From positions 62,001-126,000 of the forward strand of contig JAFVBA010000024.1 in assembly GCA_017480245.1 (NCBI GenBank): a DNA stretch of 64,000 bases. Direction: 5' to 3'. Positions 16,188 to 24,399 of the stretch are shown in pieces. The notes below the pieces were generated by a model, which saw only the letters and a list, made by a program, of their open reading frames with translations, had not been told where the DNA came from and ran no database searches. Source of the stretch: Bacteroidales bacterium. Its GTDB lineage: Bacteria > Bacteroidota > Bacteroidia > Bacteroidales > P3. Every line of letters begins with the position of its first letter. Position 1 is the stretch's first letter. The position numbers and the translations under genes are program-made.

Positions 16188-17339
16188 TTAAATATCCTTA
16201 ATATATGCTCTTCTTCTGATTGCAATCTTACTTTCATACTTTGTCCAAATATGAGCAGCCTGATTGGTTTCCAATTGTGGGTTTGCAATCGCCAATTTTG
16301 ATCCTAAACGGATGTAATTCTCGTTCATTTTGGCATAATATATTGAATGTACGCCCTTGTTTTGCCAATCCGGATCAACACCGTTAAGATACAAATCAAT
16401 ATATTCGTAATTTTTCAACGCCTTAAGCAAATGCACCCAACCAAACGGGAACAATTTCCCTTTGGATTTCTGAAGTGCTTTTGACAAAGTAGGCATTGAT
16501 ATTCCGAAAGCCACAACTTCGTCCTCTTGATTGACAACCAAACAAATCAAATCCTTATTTAAAAACGGTAAATATTGTTTTACGTAATAGTCAATCATCT
16601 TTTCCGTCAATGGAACGTAGCCGTAAAGACCCTGAAAAGCCTTATTAAGAGTTACAAATATCTTTCTGCCGTAACGTTTCGCCATCTCGTCTTTGGAAAG
16701 TCCTTCAACAATACGCAAATTGTACTTTTCTTTAATCAAATTATTGATTCTGCTCATTTTTTCAGGCACAGGCTGATTGGCAGGTATCTCATACTGAACC
16801 CAATCCACCTCTTTATTGAAACCAAGTTTCTCCACAAGCACAGGATAATACGCAGGGTTGTACAAAGATGCCATCGGACAAAGAGTATCAAAGCCCTCAA
16901 CCATCATTCCTTCCTTATCCATATCGGTAAATCCCATAGGACCGACTATCTTCTCCAAATTCCTGCTTCTCCCCCACTCTATCACCGCATCAAATAACGC
17001 TTTTGCTACATCAATATCATCAATTGTGTCAAACCAACCGAAACGTATGTATTTTCTTTTCCAAATCTCGTTAGCACGGTTATTAATTATTCCGACAATC
17101 CTACCAGACAATTCACCGTCTTTATAAGCTAAGAAAATTTTATACTCACACCATTCAAGCGCAGGGTTGATTGTTTTGTTAAATGTATTTCTCTCGTCCA
17201 TGTATAAAGGAGGAACAAACATCTTATCGCCTTTCAGTATCTTAAACGGCAAATCCAAAAAATCATTAAATAACTTTGAGGAAGTCAAACGGTACTTCCC
17301 GCTGTTGTATGGCACTTCTTTTATTGTAATATTACTCAT
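16188..17339 (-). CDS. GNAT-like acyltransferase (candidate bacterial ceramide synthase)
   Basis: This 383-residue protein resembles the large GNAT-related family that lies beside serine palmitoyltransferase in Bacteroidota. Visible are a first GNAT-like half (FVPPLYMDERNTF, GRIVGIINNRANE) and a second half with LNGVDPDWQNKGVHSIYYA, which looks like an acetyl-/acyl-CoA binding loop region, followed by NPQLETNQAAHIWTKYE. In Caulobacter a GNAT-type enzyme (bCerS) N-acylates 3-oxo-sphinganine. Position between SPT and a CerR-like reductase makes that role likely. It begins about 157 nt after the SPT gene, across a 21-bp palindrome array. Confidence 0.7.
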   Translation of the reverse strand: MSNITIKEVPYNSGKYRLTSSKLFNDFLDLPFKILKGDKMFVPPLYMDERNTFNKTINPALEWCEYKIFLAYKDGELSGRIVGIINNRANEIWKRKYIRFGWFDTIDDIDVAKALFDAVIEWGRSRNLEKIVGPMGFTDMDKEGMMVEGFDTLCPMASLYNPAYYPVLVEKLGFNKEVDWVQYEIPANQPVPEKMSRINNLIKEKYNLRIVEGLSKDEMAKRYGRKIFVTLNKAFQGLYGYVPLTEKMIDYYVKQYLPFLNKDLICLVVNQEDEVVAFGISMPTLSKALQKSKGKLFPFGWVHLLKALKNYEYIDLYLNGVDPDWQNKGVHSIYYAKMNENYIRLGSKLAIANPQLETNQAAHIWTKYESKIAIRRRAYIKDI

Positions 17340-17390
17340 TGTTTTATTAGTTTAACTAATTGAAATATTGAATAGTTATCTTATAAAAAT

Positions 17391-17495
17391 AAATCGGCGT
17401 TTCACGTGAATAAATCGGCGTTTTAGAAAATTAAAGTCTCACTTCAGTAAAATAAAGTGCGACAATAATTTTTTAAAGTCGCACTTTATTTCAGT
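17391..17495. repeat. five-unit 21-bp palindromic array
   Basis: Five 21-bp units start at 17391, 17412, 17433, 17454 and 17475. Each opens with AAA and has a 13-bp core followed by an 8-bp AT-rich spacer. The first two cores share AAATCGGCGTTT. The last is AAAGTCGCACTTT, and units 4 and 5 pair as a perfect 14-bp inverted repeat (17450-17463 with 17478-17491). The hairpin could end transcription after the SPT gene. Confidence 0.85.
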
Positions 17496-17496
17496 C

Positions 17497-18693
17497 TTAT
17501 TTTATAATATCGTATCTTCTGAACACTTTGACAATTTTATCTACTGCATGGTCAATCTGTTGTTTGTTGTGGGTAGCCATAAGTGCGAAACGGATCAATG
17601 TATCTTCGGGCGCGCAAGCAGGAGGCATAACCGGAGAAACGAAAATTCCGTCTTCCAACAAATCTCTTGTAACTGCAAAAGTTTTTCTCAAGTCATGAAT
17701 ATACAAAGGTATGATAGGAGTTTGTGTAGGTCCGATTTCAAAACCGAAATCTCTGAAAAGCTTAAGCGAATAATTGGTCATGTCCCAAAGATTCTTTAAA
17801 CGTTCTGGTTCTTGCTGCATAATATCTAACGCAGTCAGCACACTGGCGGTTGCAGCAGGCGAAATACTTGCGGAAAATATGTAAGGACGGGAATGATGTC
17901 TTAAAAAATCCATCACAGTTGAGTCCGCAGCAACAAAACCTCCGATAGTAGCTAAAGATTTGGAGAAAGTACCGATGATAATATCCACTTTGTCGGTTAC
18001 ACCATAATGATTGCAAATCCCTCTACCCTCTTTACCAAGCACACCTAACGAATGGGCTTCATCAACATAGATACTGCCATTGTATTTTTCCGCCAAAGCG
18101 ACTATTTCAGGCAAAGGCGCAATATCACCTTCCATAGAGAAAACACCATCTACAACAATCAATTTAATGGCATCAAAAGGAAGTTTCTTTAATACCTCTT
18201 CCAACGACTCCATATCATTATGTTTGAATTTTAATTGCGTAGCAAACGACAATCTTCTGCCATCTACAATTGATGCGTGGTCTCTTTCATCGCATATAAT
18301 GTAATCTCCTCTTGATACAACGCAACTTAAAGCTCCTAAATTGGACTGAAATCCGGTTGAATACACGATAGCCTTTTCTTTTCCGACAAACTTAGCCAAT
18401 TTTTCCTCCAATTCAATATGTATGTCCATATATCCGTTCAAAAAAGGGCTGCCTGCACATCCTGTTCCGTATTTTCGTATCGCCTCTATGCCTGCTTCTT
18501 TTACTTTAGGGTGATTTGTAAGTCCTAAATACGAATTTGAGCCGAACATCAAGACTTTTTTACCGTTTATTGTTACCTCTGCATCTTGGTCTGAGGAAAT
18601 AGGACGGAAGTAAGGGTAGATTCCCAAAGCCTTTGTCTGACGTTCTTCTTCCAAAAGGGGAGCTTTGCCTAATTTAGCACTTAATTGTTTCAT
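17497..18693 (-). CDS. spt: serine palmitoyltransferase
   Basis: This 398-residue PLP enzyme of the alpha-oxoamine synthase family should condense serine with a fatty acyl-CoA (or acyl-ACP) to 3-oxo-sphinganine, the first step of bacterial sphingolipid synthesis. Seen are MFGSNSYLGLTNHP, GTGCAGSPFLNG near residue 75, the DEAHSLGVLG aspartate that holds the PLP ring, and GTFSKSLATIGG, whose Lys near residue 245 forms the PLP Schiff base. Relatives such as KBL and BioF are close, so the SPT call rests partly on the neighbouring acyltransferase and reductase genes. Confidence 0.87.
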   Translation of the reverse strand: MKQLSAKLGKAPLLEEERQTKALGIYPYFRPISSDQDAEVTINGKKVLMFGSNSYLGLTNHPKVKEAGIEAIRKYGTGCAGSPFLNGYMDIHIELEEKLAKFVGKEKAIVYSTGFQSNLGALSCVVSRGDYIICDERDHASIVDGRRLSFATQLKFKHNDMESLEEVLKKLPFDAIKLIVVDGVFSMEGDIAPLPEIVALAEKYNGSIYVDEAHSLGVLGKEGRGICNHYGVTDKVDIIIGTFSKSLATIGGFVAADSTVMDFLRHHSRPYIFSASISPAATASVLTALDIMQQEPERLKNLWDMTNYSLKLFRDFGFEIGPTQTPIIPLYIHDLRKTFAVTRDLLEDGIFVSPVMPPACAPEDTLIRFALMATHNKQQIDHAVDKIVKVFRRYDIIK

Positions 18694-18716
18694 CGTAACA
18701 CTATTTTAATTTATCG

Positions 18717-19580
18717 TTATATATTATTAATTATCTCATTTCTTAAATTACTGCAACCTATTCTGAAAGTATTTTTATCAATATACTCTTCATTGAAAAA
18801 ATATTGCATAAGGGCGTAGTATTGCAGCACTTGAGCGCATTCTCTTATGCCTCCTGCAGCCTTAAATCCCACTACACTATCTTTATTTTCCTCTAAAAAA
18901 TCTTTAATCGCCAACATCATAACGCAAGACGAATAAACATCTGCACCAAGAGCGACCTTACCTGTTGAAGTCTTGATAAAATCAGCTCCGCATCGCATTG
19001 CAAACATCGAAGACGAATAAACGTTTCCGTAATTTTTCAACTCAGAAGTTTCTAATATAACTTTAAGTTTTGCTTTTTCGTTTTGCTTAACTATACTTTT
19101 GATCGCAGTCAATTCTATTTTCAATTCCTCACGGTTTTCAAAGAAAAGACCGCGGTTAATAGGTACATCCACTTCGTCAGCTCCATTTTCTATTGCAAAA
19201 CCTACGTCATTCAGTTTGCCGACAAGTGATAACTGGGCGGTAGGAAAGCCAGCCGATACAACAACTTTTGATACTCTTTTGTCAAGGTTAAATTCATTTA
19301 AAACAGGAAGCAAATTTGAGTAAATACATACGCCTGCCACAACGCCATCTTCACCATCCACGTTATAAACACTTTGATTTACAATATTAACAAGTGAATT
19401 TTTGTAATCATCATCGTGTAAAGTCGTGATATCAAGTAAAGAAAGTGATTTTTTTAGTATTTTCCTTTTATCAATATCACTTAACAACTCATTAATAAGC
19501 TTATCTACCCGCATTCTAAACGATTGCGGATTAGTAAATGCCAAATTCAGCAGTTGTTTATCAGTAATATTATTTTTCAT
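18717..19580 (-). CDS. deoC: deoxyribose-phosphate aldolase
   Basis: This 287-residue class I aldolase splits 2-deoxyribose-5-phosphate to glyceraldehyde-3-phosphate and acetaldehyde in deoxynucleoside salvage. The TIM-barrel signatures are DITTLHDDD, VCIYSNLLPV, DEVDVPINRG, and the Schiff-base segment DFIKTSTGK with its Lys near residue 185. GFKAAGGIRE ends the active site. The preferred start (ATG at 19580) overlaps the end of the Fe-S protein gene by 11 nt; a more upstream start at 19637 is less likely. SPT begins 23 nt downstream. Confidence 0.92.
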   Translation of the reverse strand: MKNNITDKQLLNLAFTNPQSFRMRVDKLINELLSDIDKRKILKKSLSLLDITTLHDDDYKNSLVNIVNQSVYNVDGEDGVVAGVCIYSNLLPVLNEFNLDKRVSKVVVSAGFPTAQLSLVGKLNDVGFAIENGADEVDVPINRGLFFENREELKIELTAIKSIVKQNEKAKLKVILETSELKNYGNVYSSSMFAMRCGADFIKTSTGKVALGADVYSSCVMMLAIKDFLEENKDSVVGFKAAGGIRECAQVLQYYALMQYFFNEEYIDKNTFRIGCSNLRNEIINNI

Positions 19581-20730
19581 ATCTATTGTCAATGTATTGT
19601 TGATTGAAAGTAGATTTCTCAAACTTATATTCGTCAAGCAGTTTTGAATTATTCAAATATCTTAATCTGAAATTCTTTAACCATTTCTTTGAATTCATCT
19701 TTTTTCTTGCGCTTACACACTTACCGATTGTCTTTGCAAAACGCTCGTCTTTCATTTCCATAAGCTTATTTTCAAAGAAATATTTTTTATTTGCCACAAT
19801 AAGCTCGGAAACAGGTATTTTAATCGGACAAACAGCAGAACAATTACCGCAGGATGCGCAGGAAAAACACAAATGTTTGTAGTTCTCGGTATTTTCCATG
19901 AAAGGAAGAATAACATTTGCCACAGGACCGCTGAAAACATTGTTATAAGGCTCCTCCCCTATTATCTTATAAACCGGACATACATTTTTGCAGGCATCAC
20001 AACTGATACAAGTCAAAGCACTTCTTATTTCCTTATTTTCTAAAACGTTACTGCGTCCGTTATCTACCAAAAAAAGATAAACATTTTCGTTTTTGGAAAC
20101 AGGAGACGGTGTGTATAAAGATGTAAGATAAGGAAAATTAACTTGATTCTTATAAACAGAATACAAATGTGAGAAAATCTCGGTTTCTTCAGGCTTAAAC
20201 AGAAAATCACATATTGAAAGAACAAAAATTTTCAACTTACTGTTTAAAACCAACTCCATATCATACGCAGAATTGAAGTTAAGATAAAGACTTCCTGTGG
20301 AAACAATTCCGAATTGAGGAGTGAAAATTATACAATCATCGGATTCGCTGTCAGAAATGTACTCATTCTTCTCGCAAAATCTCTCAATACCCAATTCTTT
20401 AGTGAAATACGAAGAAAACAAATTGATTTTCTGAACTTTATTTCTCTGTAAAGTCTTATCTAATTTCAAAAGAAAATCATTGTAATCAACACACCAATTA
20501 ATAATTCCGCCATTAGAGGAAAAATTCTTATCAAAGGCTATAAGGTTATCGTCAATTGTGTTAATGAATTTATTACGGATATTAGCGGCTATTTGTTTTA
20601 CATATTCTTTATTGCGGAATATTTCAGAGACAATAATATCCGAATTATCGCCTTGAAAACTAATCTTCTTATCTTTACTTAAGTTCTTTTTACAAGCCGT
20701 TAAAAAATCTCTGTAATCACTTGTATTCAT
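19570..20730 (-). CDS. LutB-like Fe-S protein with LUD domain
   Basis: This 386-residue protein combines an N-terminal LUD-type domain (TPQFGIVSTGSLYLNF near residue 155) with two C-terminal [4Fe-4S] motifs: CISCDACKNVCPVYK and CFSCASCGNCSAVCPIK. The LutB family takes part in lactate oxidation with LutA and LutC. Here neither partner is adjacent; it is linked instead to deoC and rpiB, so it may pass electrons from oxidation of a product of deoxyribose or pentose breakdown. That is inference. It overlaps deoC by 11 nt. Confidence 0.82.
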   Translation of the reverse strand: MNTSDYRDFLTACKKNLSKDKKISFQGDNSDIIVSEIFRNKEYVKQIAANIRNKFINTIDDNLIAFDKNFSSNGGIINWCVDYNDFLLKLDKTLQRNKVQKINLFSSYFTKELGIERFCEKNEYISDSESDDCIIFTPQFGIVSTGSLYLNFNSAYDMELVLNSKLKIFVLSICDFLFKPEETEIFSHLYSVYKNQVNFPYLTSLYTPSPVSKNENVYLFLVDNGRSNVLENKEIRSALTCISCDACKNVCPVYKIIGEEPYNNVFSGPVANVILPFMENTENYKHLCFSCASCGNCSAVCPIKIPVSELIVANKKYFFENKLMEMKDERFAKTIGKCVSARKKMNSKKWLKNFRLRYLNNSKLLDEYKFEKSTFNQQYIDNRYEK

Positions 20731-20743
20731 TACAAATTGACAT

Positions 20744-21184
20744 TTATTTTCTTACAGGTATCTTTTCAATTCTTCTTTGATGCCTTCCGCCTTCAAATTC
20801 AGAAGAAAGGTAGGAATCAATCACTTGCTCAGCCTCTTTAACACTTATAAAACGTGCTGGTAATGCTATAATATTTGCATTATTGTGCTTTTTAGCCAAA
20901 GCGGAAATCTCTGCATTCCAACATAATGCGCAACGGATATTAGGATATTTGTTAGCAACCATACTAACTCCGTTTCCGCTTCCGCACATTATGAATCCAA
21001 ACTCGTATTCTCCGTTATTTATCTCATTTGCAATAGGATGAATAACATCAGTGTAATCAATACTGTCTTGAGAGTAGCATCCGAAATCTTTAATTTCAAA
21101 GCCTTTATTTTCAAGATACTTTTTAAGATACTCTTTTAACTCAAAACCTGCATGATCTGCTGCTATCGGCACAATTTTTGTCAT
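20744..21184 (-). CDS. rpiB: ribose-5-phosphate isomerase B
   Basis: This 146-residue RpiB/LacAB-family isomerase interconverts ribose 5-phosphate and ribulose 5-phosphate (or allose phosphates). The start PIAADHAGFELKEYL, the FGFIMCGSGNGVSM loop with the active-site Cys, CALCWNAEISALAKKHNNAN split over residues 82-101, and GGRHQRRIEKI at the end are diagnostic. It is first in the rpiB-LutB-like-deoC-spt series, with 13 nt to the next gene. Confidence 0.94.
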   Translation of the reverse strand: MTKIVPIAADHAGFELKEYLKKYLENKGFEIKDFGCYSQDSIDYTDVIHPIANEINNGEYEFGFIMCGSGNGVSMVANKYPNIRCALCWNAEISALAKKHNNANIIALPARFISVKEAEQVIDSYLSSEFEGGRHQRRIEKIPVRK

Positions 21185-21317
21185 ATCTTTTAGTTATTTA
21201 CATTATTTAGCAGTGCAAAGTTAGTACAAAAAAAGATAATATACCTCAAAATAAATTTTTTTTTGCATCTAAACTTTGCTTTACTTATAATATACACTGC
21301 CTTTTAACATATTTATA

Positions 21318-21424
21318 CCGCCTTTCTTGATAATAATTCAGAAAAAACCCTTTTTTTATATCAAAAAAACTCTTTTTTTAACATAAAAAAACAGTTTTTT
21401 TAAATTTTTTATCACAAAAGGCGG
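21318..21424. repeat. A7-N3-T7 ladder element, copy B
   Basis: Units lie at 21341-21357 (CCC; first A replaced by G), 21363-21379 (CTC) and 21385-21401 (CAG), an exact 22-bp pitch. CCGCC at 21318 and GGCGG at 21420-21424 bound it. The outer arms are more diverged than in copy C. Confidence 0.85.
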
Positions 21425-21751
21425 CGAAAAGATACGATAAGGCTATAATGAAAAGAAAAAGGGATGTGGAGAAAACTTTATTAATAAGGTTAAAAACAAA
21501 TATTGTGAAAAAAGTGTTAATAAATGTGATAATAAGAATGTGAAAAATATTATTAAAACCGTCTATTGTTGAAAACATACTAATAAAAAACCTTAGTTTG
21601 CAACGTATTATCAACACTTTTTAAAATGTTAATTCTTTAAAAACATAAATTGTTAATTTTGTTAATAATCTTATTTTATTACTATTATTATTTTAAAAAT
21701 TAAGAAGTTATTTTTTAATAATAAATTTAATAAAAATGTTAAAAAATTCAG

Positions 21752-21759
21752 TAATTTTG
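21752..21759 (+). promoter_or_regulatory. nadA promoter -7 element
   Basis: TAATTTTG matches TAnnTTTG. It would give a 5' leader of about 95 nt before nadA. The -33 region is only TTAAT-like. Confidence 0.5.
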
Positions 21760-21863
21760 CACATCAATTGTTAATTCATTTTTTTATTAACATTTTTAAC
21801 AAGATTATTAAATACTATTATTTTATATAAATAAAAAGAATAATAAATAATACTTAGTGAAAG

Positions 21864-22808
21864 ATGAGTGCTGAGATTAGAGAAAAAATTTTGGAGTTGA
21901 AAAGAAAAAAGGATGTTGTAATCCTTGGTCATTATTACCAGATTCCTGAAATTCAAGACATATCTGACTATGTCGGAGACTCATTGGCATTGGCTCAAAA
22001 GGCTGCTGAAACCGATAAAAGTATAATTCTTTTCTGCGGCGTGCATTTTATGGGCGAAACTGCGAAGATTCTTAACCCTAAAAAGAAAGTTATCATTCCT
22101 GATTTGAATGCAGGGTGCTCTCTTGCAGACAGTTGTCCTTATGAAGAGTTTAAAGAATTTAAGGCGCAATATCCTGACCACATCATTATTTCGTATGTTA
22201 ATTGCAGTGCGAAAATTAAAACTCTCAGTGATATAATCTGCACTTCGGGTAACGCACTTCAAATAGTTAATTCCTTACCTAAAGACCAGAAAATCATATT
22301 TGCACCCGATAAAAACTTAGGTGGTTATATTAATCGTATGACAGGCAGAAATATGGTATTGTATCACGGTAGTTGTGAGGTACATGATTTGCTTACGGCG
22401 GAATATACGCTTAAGATGAAGCAACAACATCCTGACCATATTATGATTGCACATCCTGAATGCAATGATGCAGTTTTGCAATTGGCAGATTATGTCGGCA
22501 GTACTAAAGGAATGATTAAGTATGTCAAGGAAAGCAAGCATAAAAAATTCCTTGTTGCCACCGAAAACGGAATTTTGCATAAACTTCAGCAAGATAATCC
22601 GGATAAAGAGTTTGTTGTAGTTACTCAAAAGGAGAGTTGCGCTTGCAATGATTGCCGTCACATGAAACTTAACACGATGGAGAAAATTCTTGCGTCATTG
22701 GAAGAGGAGAAGTTTGAGATTAATTTAGACGAAGAAACAATTATAAAAGCCAGAAAACCAATTGATGAGATGCTTACTTTAAGTAAAAAACTCGGAATAA
22801 TTAAATAA
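21864..22808 (+). CDS. nadA: quinolinate synthase
   Basis: This 314-residue Fe-S enzyme condenses iminoaspartate with dihydroxyacetone phosphate to quinolinate in NAD synthesis. The three cluster Cys are visible in FCGVHFMGETAKIL (near residue 57-70), the later HGSCEVHD block, and SCACNDCRHMKLNTMEKI near residue 258. PDLNAGCSLADSC and HPECNDAV are other family blocks. Neither nadB nor nadC is adjacent. A strong terminator follows. Confidence 0.95.
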   Translation: MSAEIREKILELKRKKDVVILGHYYQIPEIQDISDYVGDSLALAQKAAETDKSIILFCGVHFMGETAKILNPKKKVIIPDLNAGCSLADSCPYEEFKEFKAQYPDHIIISYVNCSAKIKTLSDIICTSGNALQIVNSLPKDQKIIFAPDKNLGGYINRMTGRNMVLYHGSCEVHDLLTAEYTLKMKQQHPDHIMIAHPECNDAVLQLADYVGSTKGMIKYVKESKHKKFLVATENGILHKLQQDNPDKEFVVVTQKESCACNDCRHMKLNTMEKILASLEEEKFEINLDEETIIKARKPIDEMLTLSKKLGIIK

Positions 22809-22835
22809 ATTTTTGTTTTAATAATTTACAATAAT

Positions 22836-22882
22836 AAAGTGCTGATTTATAAAAGTAAAACTTATAAATTAGCACTTTTTTT
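22836..22882 (+). terminator. nadA terminator
   Basis: A 17-bp stem (22836-22852 with 22862-22878, with one mismatch) is followed by T7. This is a clear rho-independent terminator. Confidence 0.85.
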
Positions 22883-22893
22883 AACGTTGAGAA

Positions 22894-23574
22894 TTGAATA
22901 TTTTTTTGTTTTATTACCCTGTAATTAGAATATTATTTTCTCAGACAATTAAAAAATTTAGTATTATTAAGAAATTTTTTTTGTCTTCTGCGATTTGTTT
23001 TTTTGTGATGACATTACATGCTCAGGATTTTGAAAAAATTTACCGCAGTATGTCATTTAAAGATAAAATTTGGTGTATTCAAAATTATGATTGCGTACTT
23101 TCGGCAATTGATATTTCAATAAATGTTATGCAAATTATGGATTCTTTGAATAAGGAGAAATTCTTAGGCGGTAATTCTGAGGGAGGAAAGTTTGATGCGT
23201 TGCGTCATATTTTTTGGATGTATAGTCTTAGTAGTGAAATAGAGGAGGAGTGCAGTAGAAGAATAGGTCAGATTTATGAAAACTATGGTTATTATATTTA
23301 CTCCACAATAGAGAACAGCGGATACGACAGTGTTGGAATGCAGATGGACTTATTTAACAATGAGTTAGGAATTTTACTTAGTAAAGAAGAAATAGAAAAC
23401 TCTCTTATTATCAAAAGAATAGAAGAAATTATTAATTCTGGTCAGGCAAAAGTTATAAAAAAGAACCAAAACTATGAAAGCTTGGATCTTAATGGTGAAA
23501 TAATTCCTGAAGATGAGTGGAAAAAACAATGGAATAACAGAAGAGTTTTAATTTTCTCTAACGAATTAGAGTAA
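22894..23574 (+). CDS. exported DUF6973-like protein
   Basis: This is an exported protein of up to 226 residues. A hydrophobic segment ending in THLHAQ-like sequence (MTLHAQ, near residue 43) is a signal peptide. The core GGKFDALRHIFWMYSL near residue 100, with Asp, Arg and His, resembles DUF6973 proteins, whose function is unknown. The reading frame opens with TTG at 22894 and no ATG precedes the signal peptide, so the start is uncertain. The short 5' distance to the nadA terminator means a promoter must lie within or near it. Confidence 0.6.
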   Translation: MNIFLFYYPVIRILFSQTIKKFSIIKKFFLSSAICFFVMTLHAQDFEKIYRSMSFKDKIWCIQNYDCVLSAIDISINVMQIMDSLNKEKFLGGNSEGGKFDALRHIFWMYSLSSEIEEECSRRIGQIYENYGYYIYSTIENSGYDSVGMQMDLFNNELGILLSKEEIENSLIIKRIEEIINSGQAKVIKKNQNYESLDLNGEIIPEDEWKKQWNNRRVLIFSNELE

Positions 23575-23635
23575 TAAATTAATTTGTATTTTTAATTATA
23601 ATTGTAGCAAAAATAATTCTTAATATCATTAAAAT

Positions 23636-23719
23636 AAAGTGGCATTTTAATAAATTCTTTTCTGAAAACATTTTACTCTTTTTAAAAAAGGATTTTCTAA
23701 AATGCTACTTTATTTTTAA
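23636..23719. repeat. four-unit 21-bp palindromic array
   Basis: Units start at 23636, 23657, 23678 and 23699. Each is a 13-bp core plus an 8-bp spacer. The first and last cores pair (AAAGTGGCATTTT against AAAATGCTACTTT, one mismatch), giving a long hairpin between two convergent genes. Positions 23651-23681 are the exact reverse complement of 25-55. Confidence 0.8.
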
Positions 23720-23721
23720 AC

Positions 23722-24264
23722 TTAATCAATAAATTTCAAAAACTCTTCAGTTTGTTTCTGTAACTTTTGTTTTTGTTCATTTGTTAATACAAGTTCATTT
23801 GTTACCCACGCTTCAGTATTAATTATGATGCCTACTGAGAAATCAAAAACTTCACCTTTGATAAATTTTAACAGTTCTGATAATTTTTCTCTGCAGTTTT
23901 TAGTAGCATTTTTTCCTCCTGCACCTGTTATTGTCAGTTTTTTACCTTCTATTGCGGTAACTGTGTCGCCTTGTTTCATCGGGCGCGACATCCAGTCAAA
24001 AAGATTTTTAACTACCGCAGGATAACTGAAGTTGTATTCTGGACAAAAGACCCATATTCCGTCACACGCCGATATTTCATTGCGGACATTTTGAACCGAT
24101 AGGGGAGTAGGGAACTCCGTGTCTTGATTTATGAACGGCATATCTGCATAATCCAAAAATTTTACTTGTGCTTTACCATCCAAAAGCGCCTTAACATACT
24201 GTGCAACTTGCATATTAAAAGATTGTTTTCTATGCGAGCCGACAACAAACAGGATTTTTTTCAT
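23722..24264 (-). CDS. NADPH-dependent FMN reductase
   Basis: This 180-residue flavodoxin-fold oxidoreductase reduces FMN, quinones or azo compounds with NAD(P)H. The phosphate loop is GSHRKQSFN near the start. The flavin-ring loop is PEYNFSYPAVVKNLFDW near residue 83-99, which is diagnostic of the family. GAGGKN follows near residue 114. Convergent with the upstream exported protein across the palindromic array. The physiological substrate is unknown. Confidence 0.9.
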   Translation of the reverse strand: MKKILFVVGSHRKQSFNMQVAQYVKALLDGKAQVKFLDYADMPFINQDTEFPTPLSVQNVRNEISACDGIWVFCPEYNFSYPAVVKNLFDWMSRPMKQGDTVTAIEGKKLTITGAGGKNATKNCREKLSELLKFIKGEVFDFSVGIIINTEAWVTNELVLTNEQKQKLQKQTEEFLKFID

Positions 24265-24352
24265 AGTGTTTTATGATTTTAATTTATATTTATTTGTTTT
24301 TAGAATTACAAAATTACTATTAAATAATGAATTACAGTAACTTTTCACAACA

Positions 24353-24394
24353 AAACGCCGTTTTATTCACGTGAAACAACGTTTTAAAAATCTT
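24353..24394. repeat. two-unit 21-bp palindromic array
   Basis: Two units start at 24353 and 24374, each opening AAAC and with core AAACGCCGTTTT or AAACAACGTTTT. The spacer contains TTCACGTGAA, a perfect decamer palindrome also present in the 17391 array (17401-17410). It lies between the M28 peptidase and the FMN reductase genes. Confidence 0.65.
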
Positions 24395-24399
24395 TTTAG

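Larger units (their letters stand above)
21185..21863. other. 679-bp divergent AT-rich spacer
   Basis: This spacer between divergently read rpiB and nadA holds no credible gene. It contains palindrome-ladder copy B (21318-21424), then about 430 bp of extreme AT content. DnaA-box-like nonamers are TGTGGAGAA near 21456 and TTATCAACA near 21609, each one mismatch from consensus. Many GTTAATAA-type words follow. Almost all genes to the left read left, and nadA reads right. It may be a replication-origin-like or strongly melting region. Confidence 0.4.

Noticed and set aside
17391..17495. CRISPR array
   Set aside because: Units are 21 bp with no separate spacers of 30 nt, cores vary, and no cas genes are near.
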